From positions 1 through 64,000 of the forward strand of contig JAQTOA010000013.1 of NCBI GenBank assembly GCA_028713555.1: a DNA stretch of 64,000 nucleotides, given 5' to 3'. The notes beneath the pieces are model-generated. The model did no database searches. It was not told where the DNA came from and saw only the letters and a program-made list of their open reading frames with translations. Of this stretch, positions 18,798 through 27,148 are shown piece after piece; within the stretch, counting starts at the first letter, position 1; every line of letters starts with the position of its first letter. The position numbers and the translations under genes are program-made. The DNA is from Sterolibacterium sp. (GTDB taxonomy: Bacteria > Pseudomonadota > Gammaproteobacteria > Burkholderiales > Rhodocyclaceae).

Positions 18798-19223
18798 TTA
18801 GACTCCCGTGGTTTTATGCATTTGTAAAATGGTGAGAGCCTCGGGCGTTAACACCGATTCGGCAAGCACGAATAATTCGCGCTCTTCGAATCGAACATGG
18901 GCCTCCAGCGCCTCGCCGAAGCGACGCAAGCTTGTCGTATCTTCTGTCTTCAACTGATTTGCCAGGCGACGCAGCTCCTCATGTTCGGTCAGGGTGCGTC
19001 TGACTATCTCGGGTTCCCCAACACCTTTCAAGGCCGGCAATAGTGTGTTCTCCTCGCTCCGGAAATGTGGCTCAAGTTCGCGCGAGAAAGTTTCGACGGC
19101 TTGGGCCATGAAGCGTAGAACTGCTCCCTTATTTTCCATGCTCATGCGTTGGGCGTGCTTGGCCAGTACCAGGGCCGTATGGTGTTCGCGTGAAAGCTGG
19201 GTCAAGGCTGCGCTGCGTTTCAT
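18798..19223 (-). CDS. Hemerythrin HHE-domain protein
   Basis: A 141-residue four-helix HHE protein. Likely di-iron ligands are the histidines and acids in LSREHHTAL, LEPHFRSEENTLLPAL, LTEHEELRRL and HVRFEERELF. The family binds O2 or NO, and YtfE-like members repair Fe-S centres. The ATG used has ribosome site AAGGAACCC and overlaps the preceding small-membrane-protein stop by ATGA. A longer frame to 19274 lacks support. Confidence 0.88.
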   Translation of the reverse strand: MKRSAALTQLSREHHTALVLAKHAQRMSMENKGAVLRFMAQAVETFSRELEPHFRSEENTLLPALKGVGEPEIVRRTLTEHEELRRLANQLKTEDTTSLRRFGEALEAHVRFEERELFVLAESVLTPEALTILQMHKTTGV

Positions 19224-19444
19224 GGGTTCCTTGGCAATCCGCGTATTGTCTTGCCAGCGCCGATTATGGTGCACTCGCCGCTGTCACGCACCGCGCTGAC
19301 CAACAGCGTGGCGATGAAAATCAGCAGTGCGATGCTGTTGACGATAGCCGCGCCCTGGCGGACGGTAGCCATGTCCTCTAGGTCGCCGACGACCAGAGCG
19401 AGCATGCCCAGGAAGAGTACCGGCAAACGAGTGGCGGAATTCAT
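19220..19444 (-). CDS. Small two-segment membrane protein
   Basis: A 74-residue protein with two hydrophobic segments (LPVLFLGMLALVVGDL and AAIVNSIALLIFIATLLVS) joined by a short charged turn. No family is recognised. It overlaps DUF59 only slightly upstream if the TTG at 19462 is used. It is joined to the hemerythrin gene by ATGA, which together with operon position is the main evidence that it is real. It may anchor or accompany the hemerythrin at the membrane (inference). Confidence 0.6.
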   Translation of the reverse strand: MNSATRLPVLFLGMLALVVGDLEDMATVRQGAAIVNSIALLIFIATLLVSAVRDSGECTIIGAGKTIRGLPRNP

Positions 19445-19451
19445 CGGCAGA

Positions 19452-19769
19452 TTACCAGCCAAAATGCTGCTTGGCTTCCTCGCTTATCAGCGAAGGATTC
19501 CGGGGAGGCAACCAGACCAGTCGTACAGCGGGCCGCAAAGTGTCGGGAAGCAGGTTCTGCATAACTGCTTCGACTTCCGCGGTGATCCTTTCGCTCATCG
19601 GGCAGGCGGGTGAGGTCATGATCATCTCGACGATGATCCGATCTGCGGCTGTCTCGATGCGATAGACCAATCCAAGATCGACGATATTCATGCTTGCCTC
19701 TGGGTCGATGATCCGCCGCAAGGCGTTGCGGAGGGTGCTGGTGTCCGGTTGCGGTTTGCTATTGGCCAT
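19452..19769 (-). CDS. DUF59 (MIP18-like) Fe-S assembly protein
   Basis: A 105-residue single-domain DUF59 protein. The core IIDPEASMNIVDLGLVYRI and the conserved cysteine in MTSPACPMSE (residues 52-61) are the family hallmarks, as in SufT and Cia2/MIP18. It probably assists Fe-S cluster insertion. It is the first gene of the reverse operon and divergent from nsrR, with an 89-nt shared regulatory region containing a dyad. Confidence 0.86.
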   Translation of the reverse strand: MANSKPQPDTSTLRNALRRIIDPEASMNIVDLGLVYRIETAADRIIVEMIMTSPACPMSERITAEVEAVMQNLLPDTLRPAVRLVWLPPRNPSLISEEAKQHFGW

Positions 19770-19790
19770 GGCTGCATAAAAGGAGTACTA

Positions 19791-19810
19791 TTAATACATC
19801 TTAAGATTAT
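19791..19810. promoter_or_regulatory. Putative NsrR operator dyad
   Basis: The segment AATACATCTTAAGATTAT contains a perfect 10-bp palindrome ATCTTAAGAT (19798-19807), and its left half AATACATCTT resembles the NsrR half-site AANATGCATTT read on the other strand. It lies in the gap between DUF59 and nsrR, so it could control both directions. Binding is inferred, not shown. Confidence 0.45.
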
Positions 19811-19858
19811 CACCCGAAGACAATTAAAGCAAAATAATTTTTACTGCTTATAACGACC

Positions 19859-20293
19859 ATGCGCCTAACGGCATTTTCAGACTATACCCTGCGGGTCCTG
19901 ATCTACCTCGCCCTTGATCAGACTAAGTTGGCGACCATTCCAGTCATTGCCGCTGCCTACGGGATTTCCGTGAACCATCTGATGAAGGTGGTACACCAGC
20001 TGGCGTGCGCGGGGGTGGTGGAAACGACACGAGGTAAGGGCGGTGGTATTCGTTTGGCCTTGCCGCCGAAGGAAATCCGTCTAGGGCAGATCGTCAAGGT
20101 TGCCGAAGGTGCGGCGCCGATCGTCGAATGTCTGGGAGCGGAGGCAAGCGCCTGCTGCATCGCACCGGGCTGCCGTTTGAGCAGCATCCTAGTCCGAGCC
20201 TTCGATGCGCTCTACGATGTGCTCGACGAATACACCCTGGCCGACCTGGTAAGTAATCGCGGTGTCCTGAAACAGGTCTTGATGCGCGCCTAG
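19859..20293 (+). CDS. nsrR: Rrf2-family regulator, NsrR-like
   Basis: A 144-residue Rrf2 protein with winged helix at 1-70 (MRLTAFSDYTLRVLIYLAL, GISVNHLMKVVHQL, TTRGKGGGIRLA). The cysteines Cys91, Cys99, Cys100 and Cys105 are in the Fe-S loop typical of NsrR, the NO-sensing repressor. The neighbour nnrS and the hemerythrin operon fit an NsrR regulon. An IscR- or RirA-like assignment is less likely because of the Cys spacing and context. Confidence 0.88.
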   Translation: MRLTAFSDYTLRVLIYLALDQTKLATIPVIAAAYGISVNHLMKVVHQLACAGVVETTRGKGGGIRLALPPKEIRLGQIVKVAEGAAPIVECLGAEASACCIAPGCRLSSILVRAFDALYDVLDEYTLADLVSNRGVLKQVLMRA

Positions 20294-20344
20294 CCTTGCT
20301 CAAACGACAGCAGATACAACTCAATGAAAGGAGTGAAACCTTAC

Positions 20345-21505
20345 ATGAAGCTATCAACACATCCGCTCTGGCTTGTCGGTTTCCGTCCATTCTTTGGCCT
20401 GGCGTGTTTGTCCGGGCTGAGCCTGCCGATCATATGGGTCTTGCTTTTCACGGGCGCCATTCAGCCACCGCAGACCTCGTTTTCGATCGTTCAATGGCAT
20501 GCCCACGAGATGTTCTTCGGCTTCGGCTGGGCCATCCTCGGCGGATTTCTCCTGACATCAACCAAGAATTGGGTTCGGGTTCGGGGTTACCATGGCAGTT
20601 CGCTGATGTTCCTCGCTGCCGCATGGATCTCCGAACGGGCGGGCATGTGGTTCGAAGGTTCCTGGTCGTCTCTCCTCTTCCGGTTTTCAAACAACCTGTT
20701 CCTGGTTTCGACTGGCGCGATGCTGCTCTGGACGCTGGTCCGACACAGGAAAAATGACTCCTTTCGGGATAATTATTATTTCCTGCTGATCATCCCGGCT
20801 TTCTTGGTTGCGAAGAACCTGATGCTGGGCACCGATCACATCCAGATCGGTTGGAGCATGGCGTTAGGGCTATTCAGGATGGCCTTTCTGGTGATGCTTG
20901 AACGCACCCTGACACAGTTCATGAAGAACGTTTTTCAGGCAACGATTCTGCGCAATACCGTATTGGACACGGCAATCAAGGGAGTTGCCCTGATTCTGGT
21001 ATGCGAAAGCCTGATTCCGCCACAACTCTCGGGTTGGCTCGACCTGCTGCTCGCCCTTTTGCTGAGCGGCCGGTTTGTTTTCTGGAAGCCGCAGTTGGCC
21101 ATGCGGCGGCTCGATCTCGGCATCATGTATCTTGGCTACATTGCCATCATTGCTCAATTGGTGATCGCTTTTTCCATCCAGGTTGCCCACCCCGTGTGGA
21201 TCGGTACGGTGTCGGTTCACGTGTTCACTTTCGGCGTGATGGGCCTGATCATTCCTGCCATGGTGATTAGAATCTCGAAGGGTCACACGGGAAGAAAAGT
21301 GGTCTTCGAAGCTGCAGACAAACTGGCACTGTGGATCATGATGCTGGCCTTGGTTTTTCGCATCATTGCCACGCAGATCTATCCCACCGGCTACATCGAG
21401 TGGCTCTACCTCGCGGCGACTTGCTGGTTCGTCTGCTTTTCGATCCTGGGGTGGCGCTATATCCCTTTCCTTCTGCAGCCGCGGATCGATGGCAAAGCGT
21501 ATTAA
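20345..21505 (+). CDS. nnrS: NnrS family haem-copper membrane protein
   Basis: About 386 residues with roughly 12 membrane segments. The N-terminus LWLVGFRPFFGLACLSG and the segment WHAHEMFFGFGWAILGGFLLT are typical for NnrS, a NO-induced haem- and copper-containing membrane protein that protects metabolism against nitrosative stress. The start could also be the ATG at 20324. The AAGGAG between the two supports 20345, although the spacing is slightly long. It is co-directional with nsrR, 51 nt apart. Confidence 0.93.
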   Translation: MKLSTHPLWLVGFRPFFGLACLSGLSLPIIWVLLFTGAIQPPQTSFSIVQWHAHEMFFGFGWAILGGFLLTSTKNWVRVRGYHGSSLMFLAAAWISERAGMWFEGSWSSLLFRFSNNLFLVSTGAMLLWTLVRHRKNDSFRDNYYFLLIIPAFLVAKNLMLGTDHIQIGWSMALGLFRMAFLVMLERTLTQFMKNVFQATILRNTVLDTAIKGVALILVCESLIPPQLSGWLDLLLALLLSGRFVFWKPQLAMRRLDLGIMYLGYIAIIAQLVIAFSIQVAHPVWIGTVSVHVFTFGVMGLIIPAMVIRISKGHTGRKVVFEAADKLALWIMMLALVFRIIATQIYPTGYIEWLYLAATCWFVCFSILGWRYIPFLLQPRIDGKAY

Positions 21506-21513
21506 CAGGCGGA

Positions 21514-22344
21514 TCACCAATAATTTTCAAAGGCAAAATGCCCAGGCTCGCGGCTGCGGTCGGGGCGCAGGCCCCGTCCAGTCAGCACGCCGCGCATGTC
21601 GTCGAGCATTTGTGGATTGCCGCAGACGAGGATACGTGCCCGTTCCGTGTCGAGCGGCAGTGACACGAATTTTTCGAGTTTCCCGTCCATGAGCAGCTCA
21701 GTCAGTCGGCGATCGAGCATCCCCGGTACGTGCTCGCGCGTGATGATCGGCGCGAACCGCAGCTTGTGCCCATTCGGTGCGAAGAGTTCGTCCCGCGCCA
21801 GCGCGGCAATTTCCTTGCGATAGGCAAGATCCCCGGCCTCGCGCACGCTATAGGCCAGCACCAGGTTGTCAAATCTCTCCCATACCTCGGGATCGCGCAA
21901 AATGGACAGAAAAGGTGCGATGCCAGTGCCGCTGGCAAGCATCCATAGGTCTTGCCCACCGACGAAGCGGCTCGTCGTGAGGTAGCCGTAAGGCTGTTTT
22001 TCGACATGCAGCGGGTCGTCAGGCACGAAACGCGCTAGGCGCGTGGTGAAGGCGCCGTCCGGTACGATGATGGAGAAGAATTCCAGATATTCGTCGTAGC
22101 TGGCCGAGACCATCGAATAGGCCCGCCAGATCATGCCCCCTTTTTCGCTGGCGATCCCTAAACGGGCGAATTGGCCGGGCTGGAAGCGGAAAGCGGCAGG
22201 GCGCGTTACGCGGAACGAGAGCAGTCTTTTTGTCCAGTTCCGAATATCGAGGATGTGCTCCTCGGTTGCCTTGTCCGTCGGTGCCCGTATCGGACCGCGA
22301 CGGAACACTGGCGCAGAAGAGGGTTTGCAGTTGTCATCAGTCAT
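21514..22344 (-). CDS. fpr: Ferredoxin-NADP+ reductase
   Basis: A 276-residue FAD/NADP oxidoreductase. FAD-binding RAYSMVSAS at about 73-81, NADP-binding GTGIAPFLSILRD at about 139-151, and the bacterial C-terminal ending AFENYW. It transfers electrons between NADPH and ferredoxin or flavodoxin. It converges with nnrS, eight bases apart. Its placement in the stress block suggests electron supply for NO or Fe-S repair, but the enzyme is also a general housekeeping one. Confidence 0.9.
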   Translation of the reverse strand: MTDDNCKPSSAPVFRRGPIRAPTDKATEEHILDIRNWTKRLLSFRVTRPAAFRFQPGQFARLGIASEKGGMIWRAYSMVSASYDEYLEFFSIIVPDGAFTTRLARFVPDDPLHVEKQPYGYLTTSRFVGGQDLWMLASGTGIAPFLSILRDPEVWERFDNLVLAYSVREAGDLAYRKEIAALARDELFAPNGHKLRFAPIITREHVPGMLDRRLTELLMDGKLEKFVSLPLDTERARILVCGNPQMLDDMRGVLTGRGLRPDRSREPGHFAFENYW

Positions 22345-22447
22345 CAGGGGCTTTCAATGTCGGTGACTAAAGGTGCCCACTGCGCACGCGGGAAGCCCAA
22401 GGCCGGTTTCCGCGCCTACTTGCACGCTTGGCGGATGCTACGACCGA

Positions 22448-23008
22448 TCATAGCGGCAGGATGGTTACCAGCAGGATAGCCCAAAATGCCATTCCTGTGC
22501 CGAAGACCACCTGGGTAATTGCCATTGCGGATACTTCCTCGCGCATGTGGCAGAGGGAATAGACCCCATGATAAATCAGACTACAGGTCATGGCCAAAGC
22601 AGCTAACGAGACTCCGGCATTGAATATTAGATTGGGCACCAGCAGCCCCAAGGAGGAGAGCCACAGTGGAAGCGGTGCGATTCCAGCGAGCATGTAGGCG
22701 TCGTGATAGCTGATGTCCACTTTGTTGTATTGGGTAATTTGCTTGGTAAGCCATCCCATGACGCCGAAGGTAAGTAGTTCGCCCAAGAAAAACACTGTGG
22801 AGATTACTTCCCAATGCCTGCCGCCAAAACCCGGAATAAAATCGTCACCATAATGTTTGCCGGTAAAGTAAAGCATCACCGGCGGTAGCACTGATAGTGG
22901 CAAGACCAGATAGGCAAAAAGCTTGGCAATGGAAGGATGGGATTTTTCAATTTCATCCCACTCTTCGCCAGAAGAAACCGCCATTTTTGGTAGGGACATA
23001 ATGTTCAT
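22448..23008 (-). CDS. Yip1-family integral membrane protein
   Basis: A 186-residue protein with about five membrane segments (LFAYLVLPLSVLPPVMLYF, VISTVFFLGELLTFGVMGWL and others), of the Yip1/DUF1282 type. The start ATG has ribosome site AAGGAG seven bases upstream, which decides against the longer frame to 23083. It is divergent from a marR gene with an inverted repeat between, so it is the likely target of that repressor. The function is unknown. Confidence 0.72.
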   Translation of the reverse strand: MNIMSLPKMAVSSGEEWDEIEKSHPSIAKLFAYLVLPLSVLPPVMLYFTGKHYGDDFIPGFGGRHWEVISTVFFLGELLTFGVMGWLTKQITQYNKVDISYHDAYMLAGIAPLPLWLSSLGLLVPNLIFNAGVSLAALAMTCSLIYHGVYSLCHMREEVSAMAITQVVFGTGMAFWAILLVTILPL

Positions 23009-23055
23009 GATAAATCTCCTTGGACCGGTAAATACTTGCAATCTCACAGAGATAA

Positions 23056-23076
23056 ATATATCATACTGTGATATAT
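23056..23076. promoter_or_regulatory. MarR-type operator between Yip1 and marR genes
   Basis: A perfect inverted repeat, arms ATATATCA and TGATATAT with a 5-bp spacer, lies 16 bp before the marR start and 48 bp before the divergent Yip1-family start. Size and position fit a MarR-family operator that would repress both genes. Confidence 0.55.
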
Positions 23077-23091
23077 AAAACATAATTCAAG

Positions 23092-23547
23092 ATGCCTAAA
23101 TTGTCAAATTTAGTTTCTAAGAGTCCATTTCTAGGGAAGGGCGATTACGAGAGGCTGTCGCATTTCCGCTATCGCTTGCGCTGCTTTTTGCGGGTGAGCG
23201 AAGATATGTGCCAAGCCCTCGGGCTGACGCCGCTTCAATACCAGTTGCTGTTACACCTCAAGGGTTTTCCTGGAAAGAATTGGGCCACGGTTGGCGAAGT
23301 CGCCGAACGGCTACAGGCCAAGCATCACGGAGTCGTGGCGTTGATTGACCGGTGTGAAAAATCGGAGCTGGTCGAGCGACGTCCAAGCAGGGAGGACCGG
23401 CGGCAAGTGGAAATCCATCTGTTGCCCAAAGGTGATCGGTTGTTGTCGCGTCTAGCCGTCCTCCATCAGCCAGAATTAAGGCAGCTGCAGGAAGAATTTG
23501 ACCTGCCTGGCTGGGACCCCGCTTCGGAAACCGGTGAACCAGGTTAA
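23092..23547 (+). CDS. MarR-family transcriptional regulator
   Basis: A 151-residue MarR protein. The winged helix includes LTPLQYQLLLHLKGF, VGEVAERLQAKHHGVVALID and the wing ERRPSREDRRQVEIHLLPKG. Ligand unknown. It is divergent from the Yip1-family gene with a palindromic operator between. The short N-terminal tail contains no extra domain. Confidence 0.88.
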   Translation: MPKLSNLVSKSPFLGKGDYERLSHFRYRLRCFLRVSEDMCQALGLTPLQYQLLLHLKGFPGKNWATVGEVAERLQAKHHGVVALIDRCEKSELVERRPSREDRRQVEIHLLPKGDRLLSRLAVLHQPELRQLQEEFDLPGWDPASETGEPG

Positions 23548-23631
23548 CCGGACACTAGCGCACCCTGATGCGATGTGCATTGATTCGCATGATATACTTT
23601 TTCTTTGAAAAAGAAATTGTCAGGATCATTT

Positions 23632-23847
23632 ATGTCGGGTGCATGGGGTTGTCCGCACGAAACAAATGACTTGTGCTCCAGGGTCGATAACCTGCCTTGT
23701 GACCCGGGGATGAAGGGCTGCGTTCTGCACGGCCGCTATGTCTTTGCCAATGATGACAAGAACGAACGCCTCAAGCAGAAGAAAGCCCGCGAGGAAGAAG
23801 CGGGTGGAGTGCTTCTTCCCTCGTCGTCATCTCCACAATCGTCCTAG
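23632..23847 (+). CDS. Small Cys-rich protein, probable metal binder
   Basis: A 71-residue protein. Four cysteines (7, 15, 23, 30) with His9 and His33 are packed into the first 35 residues (GCPHETNDLCSRV, LPCDPGMKGCVLHGRY), then a Lys/Glu-rich and Ser-rich tail. The pattern suggests a zinc or Fe-S site. I recall similar small betaproteobacterial proteins but cannot name a family. The ATG with AGGA eight bases upstream was chosen over the TTG at 23605. It is the last gene of the accessory block. Confidence 0.65.
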   Translation: MSGAWGCPHETNDLCSRVDNLPCDPGMKGCVLHGRYVFANDDKNERLKQKKAREEEAGGVLLPSSSSPQSS

Positions 23848-24159
23848 CCGGTCGATTTTTTCCAAAGCAATCATCGACGGCGGTATGGCCTCAGCGAGGC
23901 AATACGGGGGCAGAACGCCAACGCCCTGCGTCGGTCTGCTGAACTCGCTACGCAATACGACGACGTCGCTTGCGCAGGATGACGAAGCCAGCCGATTCGA
24001 ATGGGTTGATCTTGCTCGCCAGCAGCTATCCGCAAGTGAAAATCCTACGCCAAGGGCATAAGTGTGCCCTTGTGCCAAGGCTTTAACCCTTTGGAACCCA
24101 GTTCAAGGTACAATCCCGCGCCGTCAAAAATCCTGCCGAACCTCTCTCCCGCGCTGAAA
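23848..24159. other. Gene-free stretch before lepA
   Basis: About 310 bases between the Cys-rich gene and lepA. Short open frames exist on both strands but lack ribosome sites and family similarity. A small hairpin (GGGCA and TGCCC) lies near 24055-24070, and TACAAT at 24109-24114 may be the lepA -10 element with a poor -35. It marks the right border of the block inserted between DUF836 and lepA. No repeat or attachment-like sequence was found. Confidence 0.5.
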
Positions 24160-25953
24160 ATGCAGTTTATCCGCAACTTTTCCATTATTGCCCACATCGA
24201 CCATGGCAAATCGACCTTGGCCGACCGCATTATTCATCTCTGCGGGGGATTGTCTGACCGCGAGATGGAAGCTCAGGTTCTTGATTCGATGGATCTCGAG
24301 CGCGAACGCGGGATCACCATCAAGGCGCAGACCGCCGCGCTGTCCTATACGGCGCGCAACGGCCAGATTTACAATTTGAACCTGATCGATACGCCGGGTC
24401 ATGTCGATTTCTCCTACGAGGTGAGCCGCTCGTTATCTGCCTGCGAAGGGGCGTTATTGGTGGTGGACGCCTCGCAGGGCGTCGAAGCGCAGACCGTGGC
24501 GAATTGCTATACCGCCATTGAACTGGGCGTCGATGTGATTCCGGTGCTGAACAAGATTGACCTGCCCGCGGCCGACCCGGAAGGCGCGCGCCAGGAGATC
24601 GAGGATGTGATCGGCATCGATGCCACCGATGCGATTCTTGCCAGTGCCAAGACCGGCTTGGGCGTTGAGGACATACTCGAAGCGGTGATCGCTCGTATCC
24701 CGCCACCCAAGGGTGATCCGCAGGCGCCTTTGAAGGCCCTGATCATCGATTCCTGGTTCGATAATTATGTTGGCGTGGTAATGCTGGTGAGGATGGTGGA
24801 CGGAACGCTGAAGTCAAAGGACAGGATCCGCCTGATGGCGGCCGGCAGCGTGCATCTGTGCGAGCAGGTCGGCGTGTTCACGCCAAAGTCGCAAGCGCGC
24901 GAGCAGCTTTCAGCCGGCGAAGTGGGTTTCATCATTGCCGGTATCAAGGAGATCAAGGCCGCCAAGGTCGGCGACACGGTTACCCGCGTCGATCATCCCG
25001 CTGCTGAGCCGCTGCCGGGTTTCAAGGAAATCAAGTCGCAGGTGTTTGCCGGACTCTATCCGGTCGAGCCCAACGAATATGAAGGTTTGCGCGATTCCCT
25101 GGAGAAGCTCAAACTCAACGATGCTTCGTTGCAATACGAGCCGGAAGTCTCGCAGGCGCTGGGCTTCGGTTTTCGTTGCGGCTTCCTCGGCTTGTTGCAT
25201 ATGGAGATCATTCAGGAACGGCTGGAGCGGGAGTTCGATCAGGATCTGATCACCACTGCTCCGACCGTGGTGTATCAGGTGGTGCTACGCGACGGCAGCG
25301 AAATTTTTGTCGAGAACCCGGCCAAGCTGCCCGATCCGTCGAAGATCGAGGAAATTCGTGAACCGATCATTACCGCCACGATTTTTGTCCCGGAAGAATA
25401 CCTGGGTGCGGTGATCACCTTATGCGAACAGAAGCGCGGTTCCCAGGTGAACCTGCTGTACCGAGGCCGTCAGGTGCAGCTCTGCTACGACATGCCGATG
25501 GCCGAGGTGGTGATGGATTTCTTCGACAAGCTGAAGTCCATTTCGCGCGGTTATGCCTCGCTCGACTACGAGTTCAAGGAATATCGCGCGGCCGATGTGA
25601 TCAAGCTCGACGTGCTGATCAACAGCGACAAGGTGGATGCCTTGTCGACCATCGTCCATCGCGCCAATGCGCCGTTCCGCGGCCGGGCGCTGGCTGCCAA
25701 GATGCGCGAACTGATTCCGCGCCAGATGTACGACGTCGCCATTCAGGCGGCGATCGGTTCGAATATCGTGGCCCGCGAGAATATCAAGGCGCTGCGCAAA
25801 AACGTGTTGGCCAAGTGTTATGGCGGAGACATCACGCGCAAGAAGAAACTGCTGGAGAAGCAGAAAGCCGGCAAGAAACGCATGAAGCAGGTCGGCAGCG
25901 TGGAAATCCCGCAGGAAGCCTTTTTGGCGGTACTGCGAGTCGGCGATAAATGA
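24160..25953 (+). CDS. lepA: Elongation factor 4 (LepA)
   Basis: A 597-residue translational GTPase. G1 is [10 protein letters not shown]3 is [13 protein letters not shown]4 is NKIDLP, and the LepA-specific C-terminal domain ends with the basic block [18 protein letters not shown]. It back-translocates or rescues stalled ribosomes. The start [19 protein letters not shown] is standard. It heads the lepA-lepB-DUF4845-rnc-era-recO-pdxJ-nagZ run. Confidence 0.97.
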   Translation: MQFIRNFSIIAHIDHGKSTLADRIIHLCGGLSDREMEAQVLDSMDLERERGITIKAQTAALSYTARNGQIYNLNLIDTPGHVDFSYEVSRSLSACEGALLVVDASQGVEAQTVANCYTAIELGVDVIPVLNKIDLPAADPEGARQEIEDVIGIDATDAILASAKTGLGVEDILEAVIARIPPPKGDPQAPLKALIIDSWFDNYVGVVMLVRMVDGTLKSKDRIRLMAAGSVHLCEQVGVFTPKSQAREQLSAGEVGFIIAGIKEIKAAKVGDTVTRVDHPAAEPLPGFKEIKSQVFAGLYPVEPNEYEGLRDSLEKLKLNDASLQYEPEVSQALGFGFRCGFLGLLHMEIIQERLEREFDQDLITTAPTVVYQVVLRDGSEIFVENPAKLPDPSKIEEIREPIITATIFVPEEYLGAVITLCEQKRGSQVNLLYRGRQVQLCYDMPMAEVVMDFFDKLKSISRGYASLDYEFKEYRAADVIKLDVLINSDKVDALSTIVHRANAPFRGRALAAKMRELIPRQMYDVAIQAAIGSNIVARENIKALRKNVLAKCYGGDITRKKKLLEKQKAGKKRMKQVGSVEIPQEAFLAVLRVGDK

Positions 25954-25975
25954 AACTGACAAACAGGAAGATCAC

Positions 25976-26764
25976 ATGAACTTTGCCCTGATTCTATTTC
26001 TGCTGTTGCTGGCGACCGGCGCGATCTGGATCGTCGATCACTTCTGGTTGAAGAAAAAGCGCGCCGCCGATGCCAAAGATCCCTGGTGGGTTGAGTATGG
26101 CGCGAGTTTCTTCCCGGTTATCCTGGCAGTGTTCCTGTTGCGCTCATTCCTGGTCGAACCCTTCAAGATTCCTTCTGGTTCGATGATTCCGACCCTGCAG
26201 GTGGGCGATTTCATCCTGGTCAATAAGTATACCTATGGCATCAGGTTGCCGGTACTGAATAAAAAAGTCGTGGAACTGGGCACGCCACAACGCGGCGACG
26301 TGATGGTGTTCCGCTATCCGGAAAACCCGTCGCTCGACTATATCAAACGGGTGGTAGGCATTCCCGGCGACAAGATCGCTTATCAAAATAAACGTCTGAG
26401 CATCAATGGCAAGGAGATCGAACTCAGAAAAACCGAGGATTATCTTGACAAGGAACGTCTCTTTTACACGCCGCACTACGTTGAAACATTGGGGGACGTG
26501 AAACACGAAATTCTGCTTGATGCCGAAGCACGATCACTAATTGCGCCAATAAGCCAGTTCCCATTCCGGGATAATTGCCACTACAATAGTTCCGGTGTGG
26601 TCTGCGAAGTGCCTGCCGGGCATTATTTCATGATGGGCGATAACCGCGATAATTCGCAGGACAGCAGGTTCTGGGGGTTCGTCCCCGATGAAAACATCGT
26701 CGGCCGGGCTTTTTTCATCTGGTTCAATTTCGGCGATCTGAAACGCATCGGATCGTTCAAGTGA
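25976..26764 (+). CDS. lepB: Signal peptidase I
   Basis: A 262-residue membrane protease with two N-terminal membrane segments (about 4-22 and 46-60), catalytic Ser69 in IPSGSMIPT and Lys124 in DYIKRVVGIPGD, and the C-terminal GDNRDNSQDSRFWG box. It cleaves signal peptides of exported proteins. The ribosome site GGAAGATCAC precedes it, 22 nt after lepA. Confidence 0.96.
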   Translation: MNFALILFLLLLATGAIWIVDHFWLKKKRAADAKDPWWVEYGASFFPVILAVFLLRSFLVEPFKIPSGSMIPTLQVGDFILVNKYTYGIRLPVLNKKVVELGTPQRGDVMVFRYPENPSLDYIKRVVGIPGDKIAYQNKRLSINGKEIELRKTEDYLDKERLFYTPHYVETLGDVKHEILLDAEARSLIAPISQFPFRDNCHYNSSGVVCEVPAGHYFMMGDNRDNSQDSRFWGFVPDENIVGRAFFIWFNFGDLKRIGSFK

Positions 26765-26779
26765 TTGGGAGATATCTGC

Positions 26780-27145
26780 ATGAAACCATCCATCAGGCGG
26801 CAGCGCGGCATTGGACTATTGAGTTTGCTCATTGGCGGCGGCTTGTTGTTCTTTGTCGCGGTGCTGGGCATCAAGGTGTTTCCCGACGTGATGGGATACT
26901 TTACTGTTCTCAAAAATGTTAAGGCGACGGCGCATGACCCCGGCATGGCTGGCGCGAGCGTCCCGCAAGTTCGCAGCGCCTACTTGAAACGCACCCAAGT
27001 CGAAGGTGGCACCAGCGTTTCGGCTGATGAACTCGAAATCACCAAAGAAGGCAGCGAGATTGTGATCTCGTTCGCCTATTCAAAGAAAATACCGCTGTTT
27101 GCCAATGTCAGCCTGATGATTGACTTTGACGGTACGAGTAAATAA
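26780..27145 (+). CDS. DUF4845 membrane protein
   Basis: A 121-residue protein with one N-terminal membrane segment (RGIGLLSLLIGGGLLFF) that resembles a pseudopilin-like leader, then a small soluble domain. DUF4845 proteins are regularly encoded between lepB and rnc in beta- and gammaproteobacteria. The function is unknown. An ATG with GGAGAT upstream was chosen. Confidence 0.85.
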   Translation: MKPSIRRQRGIGLLSLLIGGGLLFFVAVLGIKVFPDVMGYFTVLKNVKATAHDPGMAGASVPQVRSAYLKRTQVEGGTSVSADELEITKEGSEIVISFAYSKKIPLFANVSLMIDFDGTSK

Positions 27146-27148
27146 TCG

